DNA from: an uncultured Polaribacter sp.
Lineage (GTDB): Bacteria; Bacteroidota; Bacteroidia; Flavobacteriales; Flavobacteriaceae
Reading direction: 5' to 3'
DNA length: 64,000 bases
Assembly (NCBI RefSeq): GCF_947497125.1
Contig: NZ_CANMFI010000001.1
Coordinates: 62,001-126,000 of the forward strand
This document shows, piece after piece, positions 27,506 to 35,897 of this stretch. Every line of letters begins with the position of its first letter. The first letter of the stretch is position 1. The notes below the pieces were generated by a model, which searched no databases, was not told where the DNA came from, and saw only the letters and a list, made by a program, of their open reading frames with translations. Position numbers and translations under genes: made by a program.

Positions 27506-28285
27506 TTATTTAAAAAAAGCTTTCGATTTTTCCCAATACACATCCATTTCTGTCAAAGACATTTCAGACAATTCTTTTCCTTCTTTTTTAGCTTCTTGTT
27601 CTAAAAACTGAAAACGATTGATAAATTTTTTATTCGTTTTTTCAAGCGCATTTTCTGCATTTACATTTATAAAACGCGCATAATTTATCATCGAAAATAA
27701 AACATCACCAAATTCTTTTTCAGTATTTTCTTTATTTCCTGCTTTAATTTCTTCGTTTAGCTCAGTAAGTTCTTCTTGTACTTTTTCCCAAACTTGCGCT
27801 GGATGTTCCCAATCAAAACCAACACCAGCAACCTTTTCTTGAATTCTACTAGCTTTTACAACAGCAGGTAAGCTTTTAGGCACTCCTTCTAAAACAGATG
27901 TATTACCTTCTTTTAATTTTAATTGTTCCCAGTTTTGTTTAACCTGTTCTTCGGTATCAGCAACTACATCGCCATAAATATGAGGATGTCTGTGAATTAG
28001 TTTATCAGAGATATTATTGGCAACATCTGCAATGTCAAAAGCTTTCTTTTCACTTCCAATTTTTGCATAAAAAACAATGTGTAATAACACATCGCCTAAT
28101 TCTTTTTTAATTTCTTGTAAATCGTCTTCTAAAATTGCATCTGCCAACTCGTAAGTTTCTTCTATGGTAAGATGGCGCAAGCTTTCTAAAGTTTGTTTTT
28201 TATCCCACGGACACTTCTCTCGAAGATCATCCATAATATCTAACAAACGATTAAATGCTTCTAATTGTGCTTTTCTAGAATTCAT
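27506..28285 (-). CDS. mazG: Nucleoside triphosphate pyrophosphohydrolase MazG
   Basis: 259 residues with two MazG domains. The first has CPWDKKQTLESLRHLTIEE and EELGDVLLHIV-type metal sites (here KKELGDVLLH); the second repeats EEIKAGNKENTEKEFGDVLFS. It removes non-canonical NTPs, or lowers ppGpp in E. coli. It is the last gene of a reverse group with DUF5606, def and ruvX. Length is typical (about 260). Confidence 0.93.
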   Translation of the reverse strand: MNSRKAQLEAFNRLLDIMDDLREKCPWDKKQTLESLRHLTIEETYELADAILEDDLQEIKKELGDVLLHIVFYAKIGSEKKAFDIADVANNISDKLIHRHPHIYGDVVADTEEQVKQNWEQLKLKEGNTSVLEGVPKSLPAVVKASRIQEKVAGVGFDWEHPAQVWEKVQEELTELNEEIKAGNKENTEKEFGDVLFSMINYARFINVNAENALEKTNKKFINRFQFLEQEAKKEGKELSEMSLTEMDVYWEKSKAFFK

Positions 28286-28389
28286 TTTATAAATTTAGTG
28301 ATGCAATTTTCTTTGTATTATAGCAAAAGTGAACTGAAAACTAAAAAGAAGATTTTCTTCACCATTCACCATCCACAATTCATCATTTA

Positions 28390-28806
28390 CTACTTTTCTA
28401 CTTCTTCTGTATTTTCTACTATTTTAGAAAAATCCATTCCAGCTTTAATAAGAATATTATACCACTGTATTACCTTTTTAATGTTTGATGCATACACTCT
28501 TTCATCATCATAGTTTGGTAAAATTTCAGCAAAAAAAGCAGTTAGTTGCTTGCTACTTTCTTTATGAGACAAGGCTTCTTTACCTGCTGTATTTTCAAAC
28601 ATAGCTTTAAATACATTTAATAAAGGTACGTCTTCTTCAAAAGTATAAATTGCAATATTTTCTAATAAACTAACGTTTTGAGTTGCGTTAATTGCCAAAC
28701 GTTTATTTTCTATTAAAGATTCTGCAATTACTGCATTTTTAGATTGAGATATTACTTGAAACAATCCTGGTTTACCTGTTACGGCAATAATTTTATTAAA
28801 TTCCAT
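28390..28806 (-). CDS. DUF5606 family protein
   Basis: 138 residues beginning with EFNKIIAVTGKPGLFQVIS, an SH3-like small barrel pattern, followed by helical segments. I recognise it as DUF5606, a Bacteroidota family commonly placed between def and mazG. The function is not known. It lies about 100 bases after def and 104 bases before mazG in the same direction. Confidence 0.82.
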   Translation of the reverse strand: MEFNKIIAVTGKPGLFQVISQSKNAVIAESLIENKRLAINATQNVSLLENIAIYTFEEDVPLLNVFKAMFENTAGKEALSHKESSKQLTAFFAEILPNYDDERVYASNIKKVIQWYNILIKAGMDFSKIVENTEEVEK

Positions 28807-28909
28807 TTGTATAATTTTATAACCTGTTTCAATAAAATAGAGAGCTTATATAACTTAAATAAAGTTTCTGTTTTATAGATACAGACTTGTTTTTAATTTC
28901 TTTTTAAGA

Positions 28910-29500
28910 TTATTTTCCTTTTTTTGCATTCGGAAAACGCATTCTATAATCTGCTCTAACTTTACCTTTAGAGATGTTTTCTAATTTCTTTTTTATCAAC
29001 CTTTTTTTAAGTGAAGAAAGTTTATCTGTAAATAATATGCCATCTATATGATCATATTCATGCTGAAAAACCCTAGCAGCTAAACCGTCTAAAACTTCGG
29101 TATGTTTTTTAAAGTTTTCATCTAGGTATTCTATAGTAATAGTTGGTTTTCTGTAAACATCTTCTCTAACATCTGGGATGCTTAAACAACCTTCATTAAA
29201 AGCCCATTCGTCGCCTTCTTCTTTAATTATTTTAGCATTGATAAAAACTTTGTTAAATTCTTTCAATACTTTTCTGTCTTTTTCAGACAAATCTTCATCT
29301 TCTGCAAAAGGAGAAGCATCAATTAAAAAGATTCGAATTGCTTTACCAATCTGAGGCGCAGCTAACCCAACACCAGAAGCATTGTACATGGTTTCTTTCA
29401 TGTTAGAAATTAGCATTTCTAAGTCGGGGTAATCTTGGTCAATTTCTACTGCTACTTTTCGTAAAACAGGATCTCCGTAGGCAACAACTGGTAAAATCAT
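28910..29500 (-). CDS. def: Peptide deformylase
   Basis: Removes the formyl group from nascent proteins. The 196 residues contain all three family motifs: GVGLAAPQ at 43-50, EGCLS with metal-ligand Cys105, and HEYDH at 147-151 with the two His ligands and catalytic Glu148. Length is slightly above the E. coli enzyme because of an insertion around 60-75, common in Bacteroidota. It belongs to the reverse group with ruvX, DUF5606 and mazG. Confidence 0.96.
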   Translation of the reverse strand: MILPVVAYGDPVLRKVAVEIDQDYPDLEMLISNMKETMYNASGVGLAAPQIGKAIRIFLIDASPFAEDEDLSEKDRKVLKEFNKVFINAKIIKEEGDEWAFNEGCLSIPDVREDVYRKPTITIEYLDENFKKHTEVLDGLAARVFQHEYDHIDGILFTDKLSSLKKRLIKKKLENISKGKVRADYRMRFPNAKKGK

Positions 29501-29530
29501 TTTTTTATTTTTAAACGCTGCAAAAGTACA

Positions 29531-29572
29531 ATTAAGAATTACGAATTACGAATTTTTGAATTATGAATTTTA
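29531..29572. repeat. AATTACGAATT tandem-type repeat between def and ruvX
   Basis: Contains AATTACGAATTACGAATT followed by GAATTATGAATTTT, a degenerate tandem with partial self-complementarity. It shares words with the hairpin at 11387-11425. It lies in the 110-base spacer between ruvX and def. Confidence 0.45.
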
Positions 29573-29610
29573 AGCTTTGTTGTATTAAAAAAGAAACATT
29601 TAAGCTTTAA

Positions 29611-30021
29611 TTACTTATTGTATAAATAAGATTGAAGAATTATAGTTGCACTAATTTCATCAACCAAAGCTTTATTCTGACGCTTTTTTTTATTTAAACC
29701 ACCGTCTATCATCGTTTGAAAAGCCATTTTAGAGGTAAAACGCTCATCAATTCTTAATAAGGGTATTTGTGGTATTTGTTTTTCTAATTTTTTTAAAAAG
29801 GGAATAATCAAGGCTTCACTTTCACTGGCAGTATTGTTCATTTGTTTCGGTTTACCAATAACAAAAAGCGATACTTTATTTTTAGAAATATACTCTTTCA
29901 AAAAAGAAATTAAATCAACAGTATTTACAGTAGTTAAACCAGAAGCAATAATTTGTAGTTCGTCTGTTACAGCAATACCTGTTCTTTTTTGTCCATAATC
30001 AATTGCTAAAATTCTACTCAA
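29611..30021 (-). CDS. ruvX: YqgF/RuvX Holliday junction resolvase-like nuclease
   Basis: 136 residues from the chosen TTG. The RNase H fold begins RILAIDYGQKRTGIAVTD (first catalytic Asp), with a central VIGKP and C-terminal RIDERFTS, then LVDEISA. The homologue is essential in E. coli for 16S rRNA 5' processing (YqgF). An ORF can be extended six codons to another TTG, but that codon is part of a TATTTTTG promoter element, and the shorter form gives the usual MSRILAIDYG start. Confidence 0.9.
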   Translation of the reverse strand: MSRILAIDYGQKRTGIAVTDELQIIASGLTTVNTVDLISFLKEYISKNKVSLFVIGKPKQMNNTASESEALIIPFLKKLEKQIPQIPLLRIDERFTSKMAFQTMIDGGLNKKKRQNKALVDEISATIILQSYLYNK

Positions 30022-30036
30022 ATTAAATGTTTTTTG

Positions 30037-30044
30037 CAAAAATA
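30037..30044 (-). promoter_or_regulatory. Predicted -7 element (TATTTTTG) for ruvX
   Basis: Exact TAnnTTTG on the minus strand, 15 bases before the chosen TTG start. Its last three bases coincide with the apparent upstream TTG, so that codon is unlikely to be within the transcript. Confidence 0.5.
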
Positions 30045-30203
30045 AAAGGAATAACTTAATAATTGGGTTTTAAATAAAATATTATCAGTTTAGTGTCGTT
30101 TGTTTTGTAAATTATTGATGCAAACAAGAGACTTACTATTTTTAACAGTCTGTTTAAATTTGTTTAATTAATGTATATTCGTCTTCGTTTTTCTAGATAG
30201 GTT

Positions 30204-30211
30204 TATATTTG
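30204..30211 (+). promoter_or_regulatory. Predicted -7 element (TATATTTG) for dapD
   Basis: Exact TAnnTTTG match 19 bases before the dapD ATG. A clear TTG -33 box at the standard spacing is not evident. Predicted leader about 15 bases, A-rich and without a Shine-Dalgarno sequence. Confidence 0.5.
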
Positions 30212-30230
30212 CATACATTAATAAAATAAG

Positions 30231-31046
30231 ATGAAAGAAATTAGAGAAATTATAGAATCGGCTTGGGAAAATCGTGAGTTGTTAAAAGAGCAAAACACTA
30301 TAGACACTATAAGAAAAGTAGTTGACTTGTTAGATAAAGGAACATTAAGAGTTGCAGAACCTACTGCAGACGGATGGCAAGTTAATGAATGGGTAAAAAA
30401 AGCGGTTGTTTTGTATTTTCCAATTCAGAAAATGGAAACATTAGAAGCTGGTATTTTCGAATACCATGATAAAATGCCTTTAAAAACCGATTACGAAGCA
30501 CAAGGTGTTCGTGTAGTTCCTGGGGCGTCTGCTAGAAAAGGATCTTACCTTTCACCAGGTACTATTTTAATGCCAAGTTATGTAAATATTGGTGCTTATG
30601 TAGATGAAGGAACTATGGTAGATACTTGGGCAACAGTAGGTTCTTGTGCACAAATTGGTAAAAATGTTCACTTATCTGGTGGTGTTGGTATTGGTGGTGT
30701 TTTAGAGCCTTTACAAGCCGCACCTGTAATTATAGAGGATGGTGTTTTTGTAGGATCTAGATGTATTGTTGTAGAAGGTGTGCATGTAGAAAAGGAAGCA
30801 GTTTTAGGTGCAAATGTTGTATTAACAATGAGTACTAATATTATAGATGTTACTGGCAATGAGCCGGTAGAAATGAAAGGGAGAGTTCCTGCTAGATCTG
30901 TTGTAATTCCTGGTAGTTATACAAAGAAATTTGCAGCAGGAGAGTTCAATGTGCCTTGTGCATTAATTATTGGTAAAAGAAAAGAAAGTACCAATAAAAA
31001 AACATCTTTAAACGATGCTTTGCGTGAATATGATGTAGCGGTTTAA
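30231..31046 (+). CDS. dapD: 2,3,4,5-tetrahydropyridine-2,6-dicarboxylate N-succinyltransferase
   Basis: Succinylase-branch enzyme of diaminopimelate/lysine synthesis. The 271 residues have a short helical N-terminal domain and a left-handed beta-helix of hexapeptide repeats (about 105-215), with GAYVDEGTMVDTWATVGSCAQIG and HLSGGVGIGGVLEP at the trimer active site. Length matches E. coli DapD (274). The family 2 glycosyltransferase follows after 14 bases, which may be chance packing. Confidence 0.95.
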   Translation: MKEIREIIESAWENRELLKEQNTIDTIRKVVDLLDKGTLRVAEPTADGWQVNEWVKKAVVLYFPIQKMETLEAGIFEYHDKMPLKTDYEAQGVRVVPGASARKGSYLSPGTILMPSYVNIGAYVDEGTMVDTWATVGSCAQIGKNVHLSGGVGIGGVLEPLQAAPVIIEDGVFVGSRCIVVEGVHVEKEAVLGANVVLTMSTNIIDVTGNEPVEMKGRVPARSVVIPGSYTKKFAAGEFNVPCALIIGKRKESTNKKTSLNDALREYDVAV

Positions 31047-31060
31047 GAATAAGGAAATCT

Positions 31061-31816
31061 ATGACAAAAATATCAGCAATTATACCTACTTTAAATGAAG
31101 AAATTCATATTGCTGACGCGATAAAATCTTTAGATTTTGCAGATGAAATTATTGTAATAGATTCTTTTAGTACAGATAAAACGCTAGAAATAGCAGAAAA
31201 GTTAAATGTAAAAATCATCAAGCGAAAGTTTGATGATTTTTCTTCTCAAAAAAACTTTGCCATTGAACAAGCTAAGCATGATTGGATTTATATATTAGAT
31301 GCTGATGAACGTGTTACTTCCGAAGTTAAAAAAGAAATTTTAGAAGCTGTAAAATCTCCTAATAATAAAGTTGGTTTTTATGTTTGTAGAAGTTTTTACT
31401 TTGCTGGTAAACAGATTCATTATGGTGGTTATCAAAGAGATAAAGTAGTCCGTCTTTTTTTAAAAGAGTATTGCAAATATGAAGGGGTTGTTCATGAAAC
31501 GATAAAAGCGGAAGGTGATTTAGGTTTTTTTAAAAATAAGATAAATCATTTTGGGTATAGAAATTACGATCATTTTATTTTTAAAATAAATCATTATTCT
31601 ACATTAAAAGCTAGGCAATTACATCATAATGAAAAAAAAGTAAACGCGTTTCATTTGTTAGTTAAACCAGCGGTAAGGTTTTTTATCCACTATGTTTTGC
31701 GTTTTGGTTTTTTAGATGGTATTGCAGGCTTAGTTTTAGCTAAAATTTTAGCTTATTCAGTTTTTACTAGATATATTAAGTTATGGTTGCTGAATAAAAA
31801 AATAAATGAAAATTAA
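31061..31816 (+). CDS. Family 2 glycosyltransferase, WaaE/KdtX-like
   Basis: 251 residues: ISAIIPTLNEE at the N terminus, EIIVIDSFSTDKT, SSQKNFAIEQAKHDW and the metal-binding ILDADER. This pattern matches WaaE/KdtX-like transferases that add a sugar to the lipopolysaccharide core. The C terminus has one hydrophobic segment. Transcribed with dapD by proximity. It overlaps the convergent GT25 gene by 4 bases. Confidence 0.88.
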   Translation: MTKISAIIPTLNEEIHIADAIKSLDFADEIIVIDSFSTDKTLEIAEKLNVKIIKRKFDDFSSQKNFAIEQAKHDWIYILDADERVTSEVKKEILEAVKSPNNKVGFYVCRSFYFAGKQIHYGGYQRDKVVRLFLKEYCKYEGVVHETIKAEGDLGFFKNKINHFGYRNYDHFIFKINHYSTLKARQLHHNEKKVNAFHLLVKPAVRFFIHYVLRFGFLDGIAGLVLAKILAYSVFTRYIKLWLLNKKINEN

Positions 31817-32559
31817 TTATTTATATAAAATGAATGATTTTTAAAAACTCTATAACTTTTATAAGTTATTAATGATATTAATTGCCATAATGGTCTTGCT
31901 ATCTCTCTTAATATTTTTTTACCTCTAGACATACTTTTACGCTGTATTGTTGTGCCTCCAACATTCTTATCATTACTACTAACATAAGCTTTATTAGTAG
32001 TATATACCTTTACTTTATGTTTAAATACATCTTGTTTTAAAACATCAATTGGCGCATAATAAGTAGTCAAATTTTTGACTAAAATTCTAGCAGCATCTTT
32101 ACCAACGATTTGTCCTGTTGTTTGTAGAGCAGGTACAAGGAACTTTGATAGTAAAGTGTTTTTTTCTAATGAATAGAATCCTTTTCTACCAGCAATATCA
32201 ATAAAATCTTTAGAGGTAATTAAATTCAGTATGTTTTGTAAGTCTTTAAAAAAGTCTATAGTTAACAACGCATCATCTTCTAAAATAATAGAAAAATCTT
32301 CCTTTTGGTTAGCTACAGTTTTCCATAAATCGAAATAAGTTTTTGTTAAACCAATTTCACCATCATTTAAATTTGGGAAGTGGGTTAGAATTTTATGCTG
32401 TTTTTTTGAGCTAGTTAAAAAGTTTATAGGTAATTTTTTTCCGTAAACAGCTGGTATTCTAGTAATGGAAATTTTAAACTCTTTAAATTGATTTTCCATA
32501 AAATTCCTTCTTTCAAGACTTTTATCTAAATTTATGTAGTAAACTTTATATGAAATCAT
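31813..32559 (-). CDS. Family 25 glycosyltransferase (LPS biosynthesis type)
   Basis: 248 residues. Motifs are VYYINLDKSLERR at the N terminus, RIPAVYGK, GEIGLTKTYFDLWK and the catalytic-acid segment IILEDDALL, followed by GQIVGKDAA. These are the marks of GT25, which adds galactose or related sugars to LPS or surface glycans. It is divergent from the Stealth gene, with both promoters in the 88-base spacer. Confidence 0.88.
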   Translation of the reverse strand: MISYKVYYINLDKSLERRNFMENQFKEFKISITRIPAVYGKKLPINFLTSSKKQHKILTHFPNLNDGEIGLTKTYFDLWKTVANQKEDFSIILEDDALLTIDFFKDLQNILNLITSKDFIDIAGRKGFYSLEKNTLLSKFLVPALQTTGQIVGKDAARILVKNLTTYYAPIDVLKQDVFKHKVKVYTTNKAYVSSNDKNVGGTTIQRKSMSRGKKILREIARPLWQLISLITYKSYRVFKNHSFYINN

Positions 32560-32581
32560 TTTTATTAAATCTTATTTTAGA

Positions 32582-32609
32582 CAAATATAAAACTTAAATA
32601 CTATTTTTG
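32582..32609. promoter_or_regulatory. Divergent -7 elements for the GT25 and Stealth genes
   Basis: TATATTTG on the minus strand (32582-32589) faces GT25, and TATTTTTG on the plus strand (32602-32609) faces the Stealth gene. Both are exact TAnnTTTG matches and lie 12 bases apart, so the two polymerases would have overlapping footprints. Confidence 0.5.
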
Positions 32610-32647
32610 TTTTGTAATTTAATAAATTGGATAATATATTTTAACAC

Positions 32648-33610
32648 ATGATAATAGATGTAGTTTTTACTTGGGTAAATGGTAATGATCCAAATCATAA
32701 AGAAAAAATGAAAAAATTTATTTCTAAAGATTTGTTAGAGTCAAAAGATATTAGGACAAAACTAGACCAAGTTAACGAAATTGAGTTTGCGGTTAAATCT
32801 ATTTTAAAGTACGCTACCTTTGTTAGAAATATATTTATTGTTACCGATAACCAAATTCCAAATTTTTTAAAAAACAAAGTAAAAGCCCAAGAAGAATACC
32901 CTAATGTAATTATAATAGATCATAAAACTATTTTTAAAGGCTATCATCAATACTTACCAACTTTTAACTGTTTACCAATAGAATCTTTGTTATATAAAAT
33001 TCCTGATTTAGCAGAACATTTTTTGTATCTTAATGATGATTTTTTTCTTTTAAGAGAAACAAATGTTACTGATTTTTTCATAGATGGTAATCCTGTTATC
33101 AGAGGTTTTTGGACACCTTTCTCTGAGGATATTTGGTATAAAAAACTTCAAAATAGTATTTATAAAATTATAGGTAAAGAAGGAAAAAGGAATACTTATG
33201 GTTTTAAGAAAGGGCAACAAAATATTGCTAAAATATTAGGTTTTGATAGATATGTTAGGTTACATCATACTTTTGCTCCTCTAAAAAAATCTACTTACGA
33301 TAACTATTATAAAAAGAACCCAGAAATATTAGAATTAAATATAAAACATCGTTTTAGACATCCAGAACAATATACTAACCAATCATTAGCAAATCACTTA
33401 GAGCTAAAAAATAAAACAGGTATTGTTAAAAACGATTTTCAATTAGCATATTTTCAGAACTATAAAAAACCTTTTTGGTGGTTAAAAAATAAACTGAAAA
33501 GGGCAGAAAATAATAAAAATAAAATCTTTTTATGTATGCAAAGTTTAGATCAATGTCCGCCTAAAAAGTTAGCTTATATAAAAAATTGGCTTCACAAAAA
33601 ATACGATTAA
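32648..33610 (+). CDS. Stealth-family phosphotransferase (CR1-CR2-CR3)
   Basis: 320 residues. Region CR1 is IDVVFTWVNGNDP at the N terminus; CR2 includes EIEFAVKSILKYA, NIFIVTDNQIP and the acidic YLNDDFFL; a CR3-like stretch is HTFAPLKKS with RFRHPEQYTNQSL; CICMQSLD-like residues near the end may be CR4. Stealth proteins transfer hexose-1-phosphate (as in capsule synthesis and the GlcNAc-1-phosphotransferase). Here the likely job is linking sugars by phosphodiester in a surface polymer. Neighbours GT25 and the LTA-synthase-like gene support that. Confidence 0.88.
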   Translation: MIIDVVFTWVNGNDPNHKEKMKKFISKDLLESKDIRTKLDQVNEIEFAVKSILKYATFVRNIFIVTDNQIPNFLKNKVKAQEEYPNVIIIDHKTIFKGYHQYLPTFNCLPIESLLYKIPDLAEHFLYLNDDFFLLRETNVTDFFIDGNPVIRGFWTPFSEDIWYKKLQNSIYKIIGKEGKRNTYGFKKGQQNIAKILGFDRYVRLHHTFAPLKKSTYDNYYKKNPEILELNIKHRFRHPEQYTNQSLANHLELKNKTGIVKNDFQLAYFQNYKKPFWWLKNKLKRAENNKNKIFLCMQSLDQCPPKKLAYIKNWLHKKYD

Positions 33611-33641
33611 TCGTATTTATAAAGTATATTTCTTATTTTAA

Positions 33642-35636
33642 TTATTTCTTGTTATTAAAGTACAAATATTTAGTTGAATGGTAATAAGCAGATAAAAGAC
33701 TGTCCATTTCTTGTGTAAGTAATGGGTTTGTTAATTTAATATCTTTTACTGTTTCTGTTTTTAAATCAAACAAACTAGTTTTCTTAGAGATGTTTGTTTT
33801 TTCGTAATAAAACCCGTCTTTTATAATGCCAACTGCTTTTTCTCCTTTATTCTGGTTATATACAAAAGCCGCGGTATTTGTATAAGTACTGTCTAATAAA
33901 TTACTGCCAAGCGTATAATTAACATAATCTATTTTGGCTAAACTTGTTGCAGTAGGAAAAACATCTACTAGTTTTGCATACTTATCATTGATATTTGGCT
34001 TAACATATTTCGGACTATGAATAAAGAAAGGAACATGGTGTACTTGAATACCAATAGCATCTTCATTGTTTTTTAAGAAATTTAATTTTTTCATACCACC
34101 TCTATGGTCTCCAAAAAAGACAAAAATAGAATTGTCATAGTAACCAGACTCTTTGGCTCTTTCTAAAAAACGAGCAACATTAAAATCTAAATAGCGCATG
34201 GCATTTAACTGACCTAAAGATCTAAAACCTCCTTTTAATAACGTTTCTTCGTTAATTTCGTTTTCTAAAATAGGAGTATAGCTCTCTTTTTTGTCAGGTA
34301 CAGTAAACGGCATATGATTTGTTGCTGTTTGTATGTATGTAACAAATGGTTTGTTTTTTAAATGTAGTTGTTTTAAAACTTTGTCAGCTTCTTTAAATAA
34401 GTCATAATCATCAATACCCCAAACATCGGCTCTGTCTTCTTGTTCATAGCTTCCTTCTTCGTATATTTTTAAATCTTTTACATTAGATTGAAAGACACCT
34501 CTTATATTAGCCCAATTTGCAGATCCACCAATAAAGTAAGACTTTTCGTATCCTTTTATTTGGTCAAAAACAATTCGTTGGTCTATAATTAAAGGATTTC
34601 TAGAGGCTGTTTTTACATCTTCTATATCGGGTAAACCTGTTATGCTAGCAAAAACACTTGCTGCTGTTCCGGGTTTGTGTACATAAAATTTAGAGAAGCT
34701 TAAACTTTCGTTTAAAATAGCATCAATTTTTGGAGAACTATTTAAAGGGTTACCGTAATAACTTAAAGTAGCTGTTCCGGTAGATTCTAACATTACAAAA
34801 ATAAGATTTGGTTTTTCTTTGTAAGGGTTTTTAAAGGTTGTTTCTCTTTTAAAATTAATAGTATCTAAAGGTAAGTTTAAATGTTTGGCAATAACCGGGT
34901 AATAAGATTTAAATTTTTCTATATCTACACCTTCACTTCTAAAAGCAAAACTGTCAAAGAAATATAAAACAGGATTTAAAGCAAACTGATTAACATTGTT
35001 GTTTTTAGAAAAGAAAGCTTCACTCCATCGTAAAGGGTAGTGAGAAGTACTATTATAAATTCCAAAAGAAAAAAGTAAAATGATGCTGATGAAGTAGGCC
35101 GCTTTTATTTTTTTTGAAACTTTTTTCGTTGTATTTGAAAACGAATTATAAATAAACTTCGAGTATTTGTAAATTACTACACATAAAATTAAGAGCCCTA
35201 AAAGACCTTTATAGATCGGGTAACTTTCAATTAAAACTTGAGTAGATATTTTAATGTTACTTAAAAATCTAAGAGATGAAGCATCTAATCTAATGGCTAG
35301 GTATTCATAATATCCGAAGTCAAATAGATAAAATAAAGTCAATGCTAAATAGCACACAACTAAATAGATAGTGGCAATTTTTTTGTATATTTTTTTACTA
35401 AAAAAACGATAATTTGATATTAAGACTAATATTGTTAAAGGAAACGCGGCAATAATACTTAGTTTTAGGTCGAAACGGATTCCTAGAAGCAATGCTTTTT
35501 GTATTTCTGTATTAGAAATGCCATCTAATTGAGCGAAAAATAGATAAAAAATAGTTCTGAATACTAATGTAAAAACAAATAGAAAAAAAGTGTTTATAAA
35601 TAAGTATTTTATGTAATTAGGTATTTTTTTTAGCAT
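33642..35636 (-). CDS. LTA synthase-like membrane phosphotransferase/sulfatase-family protein
   Basis: 664 residues from the chosen ATG. Five membrane helices occupy about 1-215, then an extracytoplasmic alkaline-phosphatase-superfamily domain with MLESTGTATLSYYG (candidate catalytic Thr), YFGD-like FVFFGDHRGG, and HHVPFFIHSP (metal ligands His). The family includes lipoteichoic-acid synthase and phosphoglycerol transferases; Gram-negative members modify surface glycans. An upstream TTG in frame lies inside a TACCTTTG promoter element, so the ATG is preferred. Converges with the Stealth gene. Confidence 0.85.
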   Translation of the reverse strand: MLKKIPNYIKYLFINTFFLFVFTLVFRTIFYLFFAQLDGISNTEIQKALLLGIRFDLKLSIIAAFPLTILVLISNYRFFSKKIYKKIATIYLVVCYLALTLFYLFDFGYYEYLAIRLDASSLRFLSNIKISTQVLIESYPIYKGLLGLLILCVVIYKYSKFIYNSFSNTTKKVSKKIKAAYFISIILLFSFGIYNSTSHYPLRWSEAFFSKNNNVNQFALNPVLYFFDSFAFRSEGVDIEKFKSYYPVIAKHLNLPLDTINFKRETTFKNPYKEKPNLIFVMLESTGTATLSYYGNPLNSSPKIDAILNESLSFSKFYVHKPGTAASVFASITGLPDIEDVKTASRNPLIIDQRIVFDQIKGYEKSYFIGGSANWANIRGVFQSNVKDLKIYEEGSYEQEDRADVWGIDDYDLFKEADKVLKQLHLKNKPFVTYIQTATNHMPFTVPDKKESYTPILENEINEETLLKGGFRSLGQLNAMRYLDFNVARFLERAKESGYYDNSIFVFFGDHRGGMKKLNFLKNNEDAIGIQVHHVPFFIHSPKYVKPNINDKYAKLVDVFPTATSLAKIDYVNYTLGSNLLDSTYTNTAAFVYNQNKGEKAVGIIKDGFYYEKTNISKKTSLFDLKTETVKDIKLTNPLLTQEMDSLLSAYYHSTKYLYFNNKK

Positions 35637-35654
35637 GTTTTTTGTTTCGATGAA

Positions 35655-35662
35655 CAAAGGTA
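35655..35662 (-). promoter_or_regulatory. Predicted -7 element (TACCTTTG) for the LTA synthase-like gene
   Basis: Exact TAnnTTTG on the minus strand. It ends 18 bases before the chosen ATG, so the start site would leave a leader of roughly a dozen bases. The last three bases are the TTG that would otherwise be read as a start. Confidence 0.5.
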
Positions 35663-35897
35663 ATATTTTTAGAATTATTTAAATAGCCAGATTGGCATAA
35701 TGCATCTATTTTAAAGCCATAATATAGTCGCTTAATTTAATGCTACTTTTTATGAAAACGATTTAAAGAAATATATAATTCTTTCTTTGTCTGATATGTT
35801 TTATATAGTAAGTTTGCACAATACAATAATAATTATAAACTTATTTCTTTCTTATTTATATAAGTGATTAATAATCAGTTTTTAAGATCGTCAATTC

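Noticed and set aside
28360..28400. CACCATTCACCATCCACAATTCATC low-complexity stretch before DUF5606
   Set aside because: No partner arm or second copy in the window; taken as ordinary spacer sequence.
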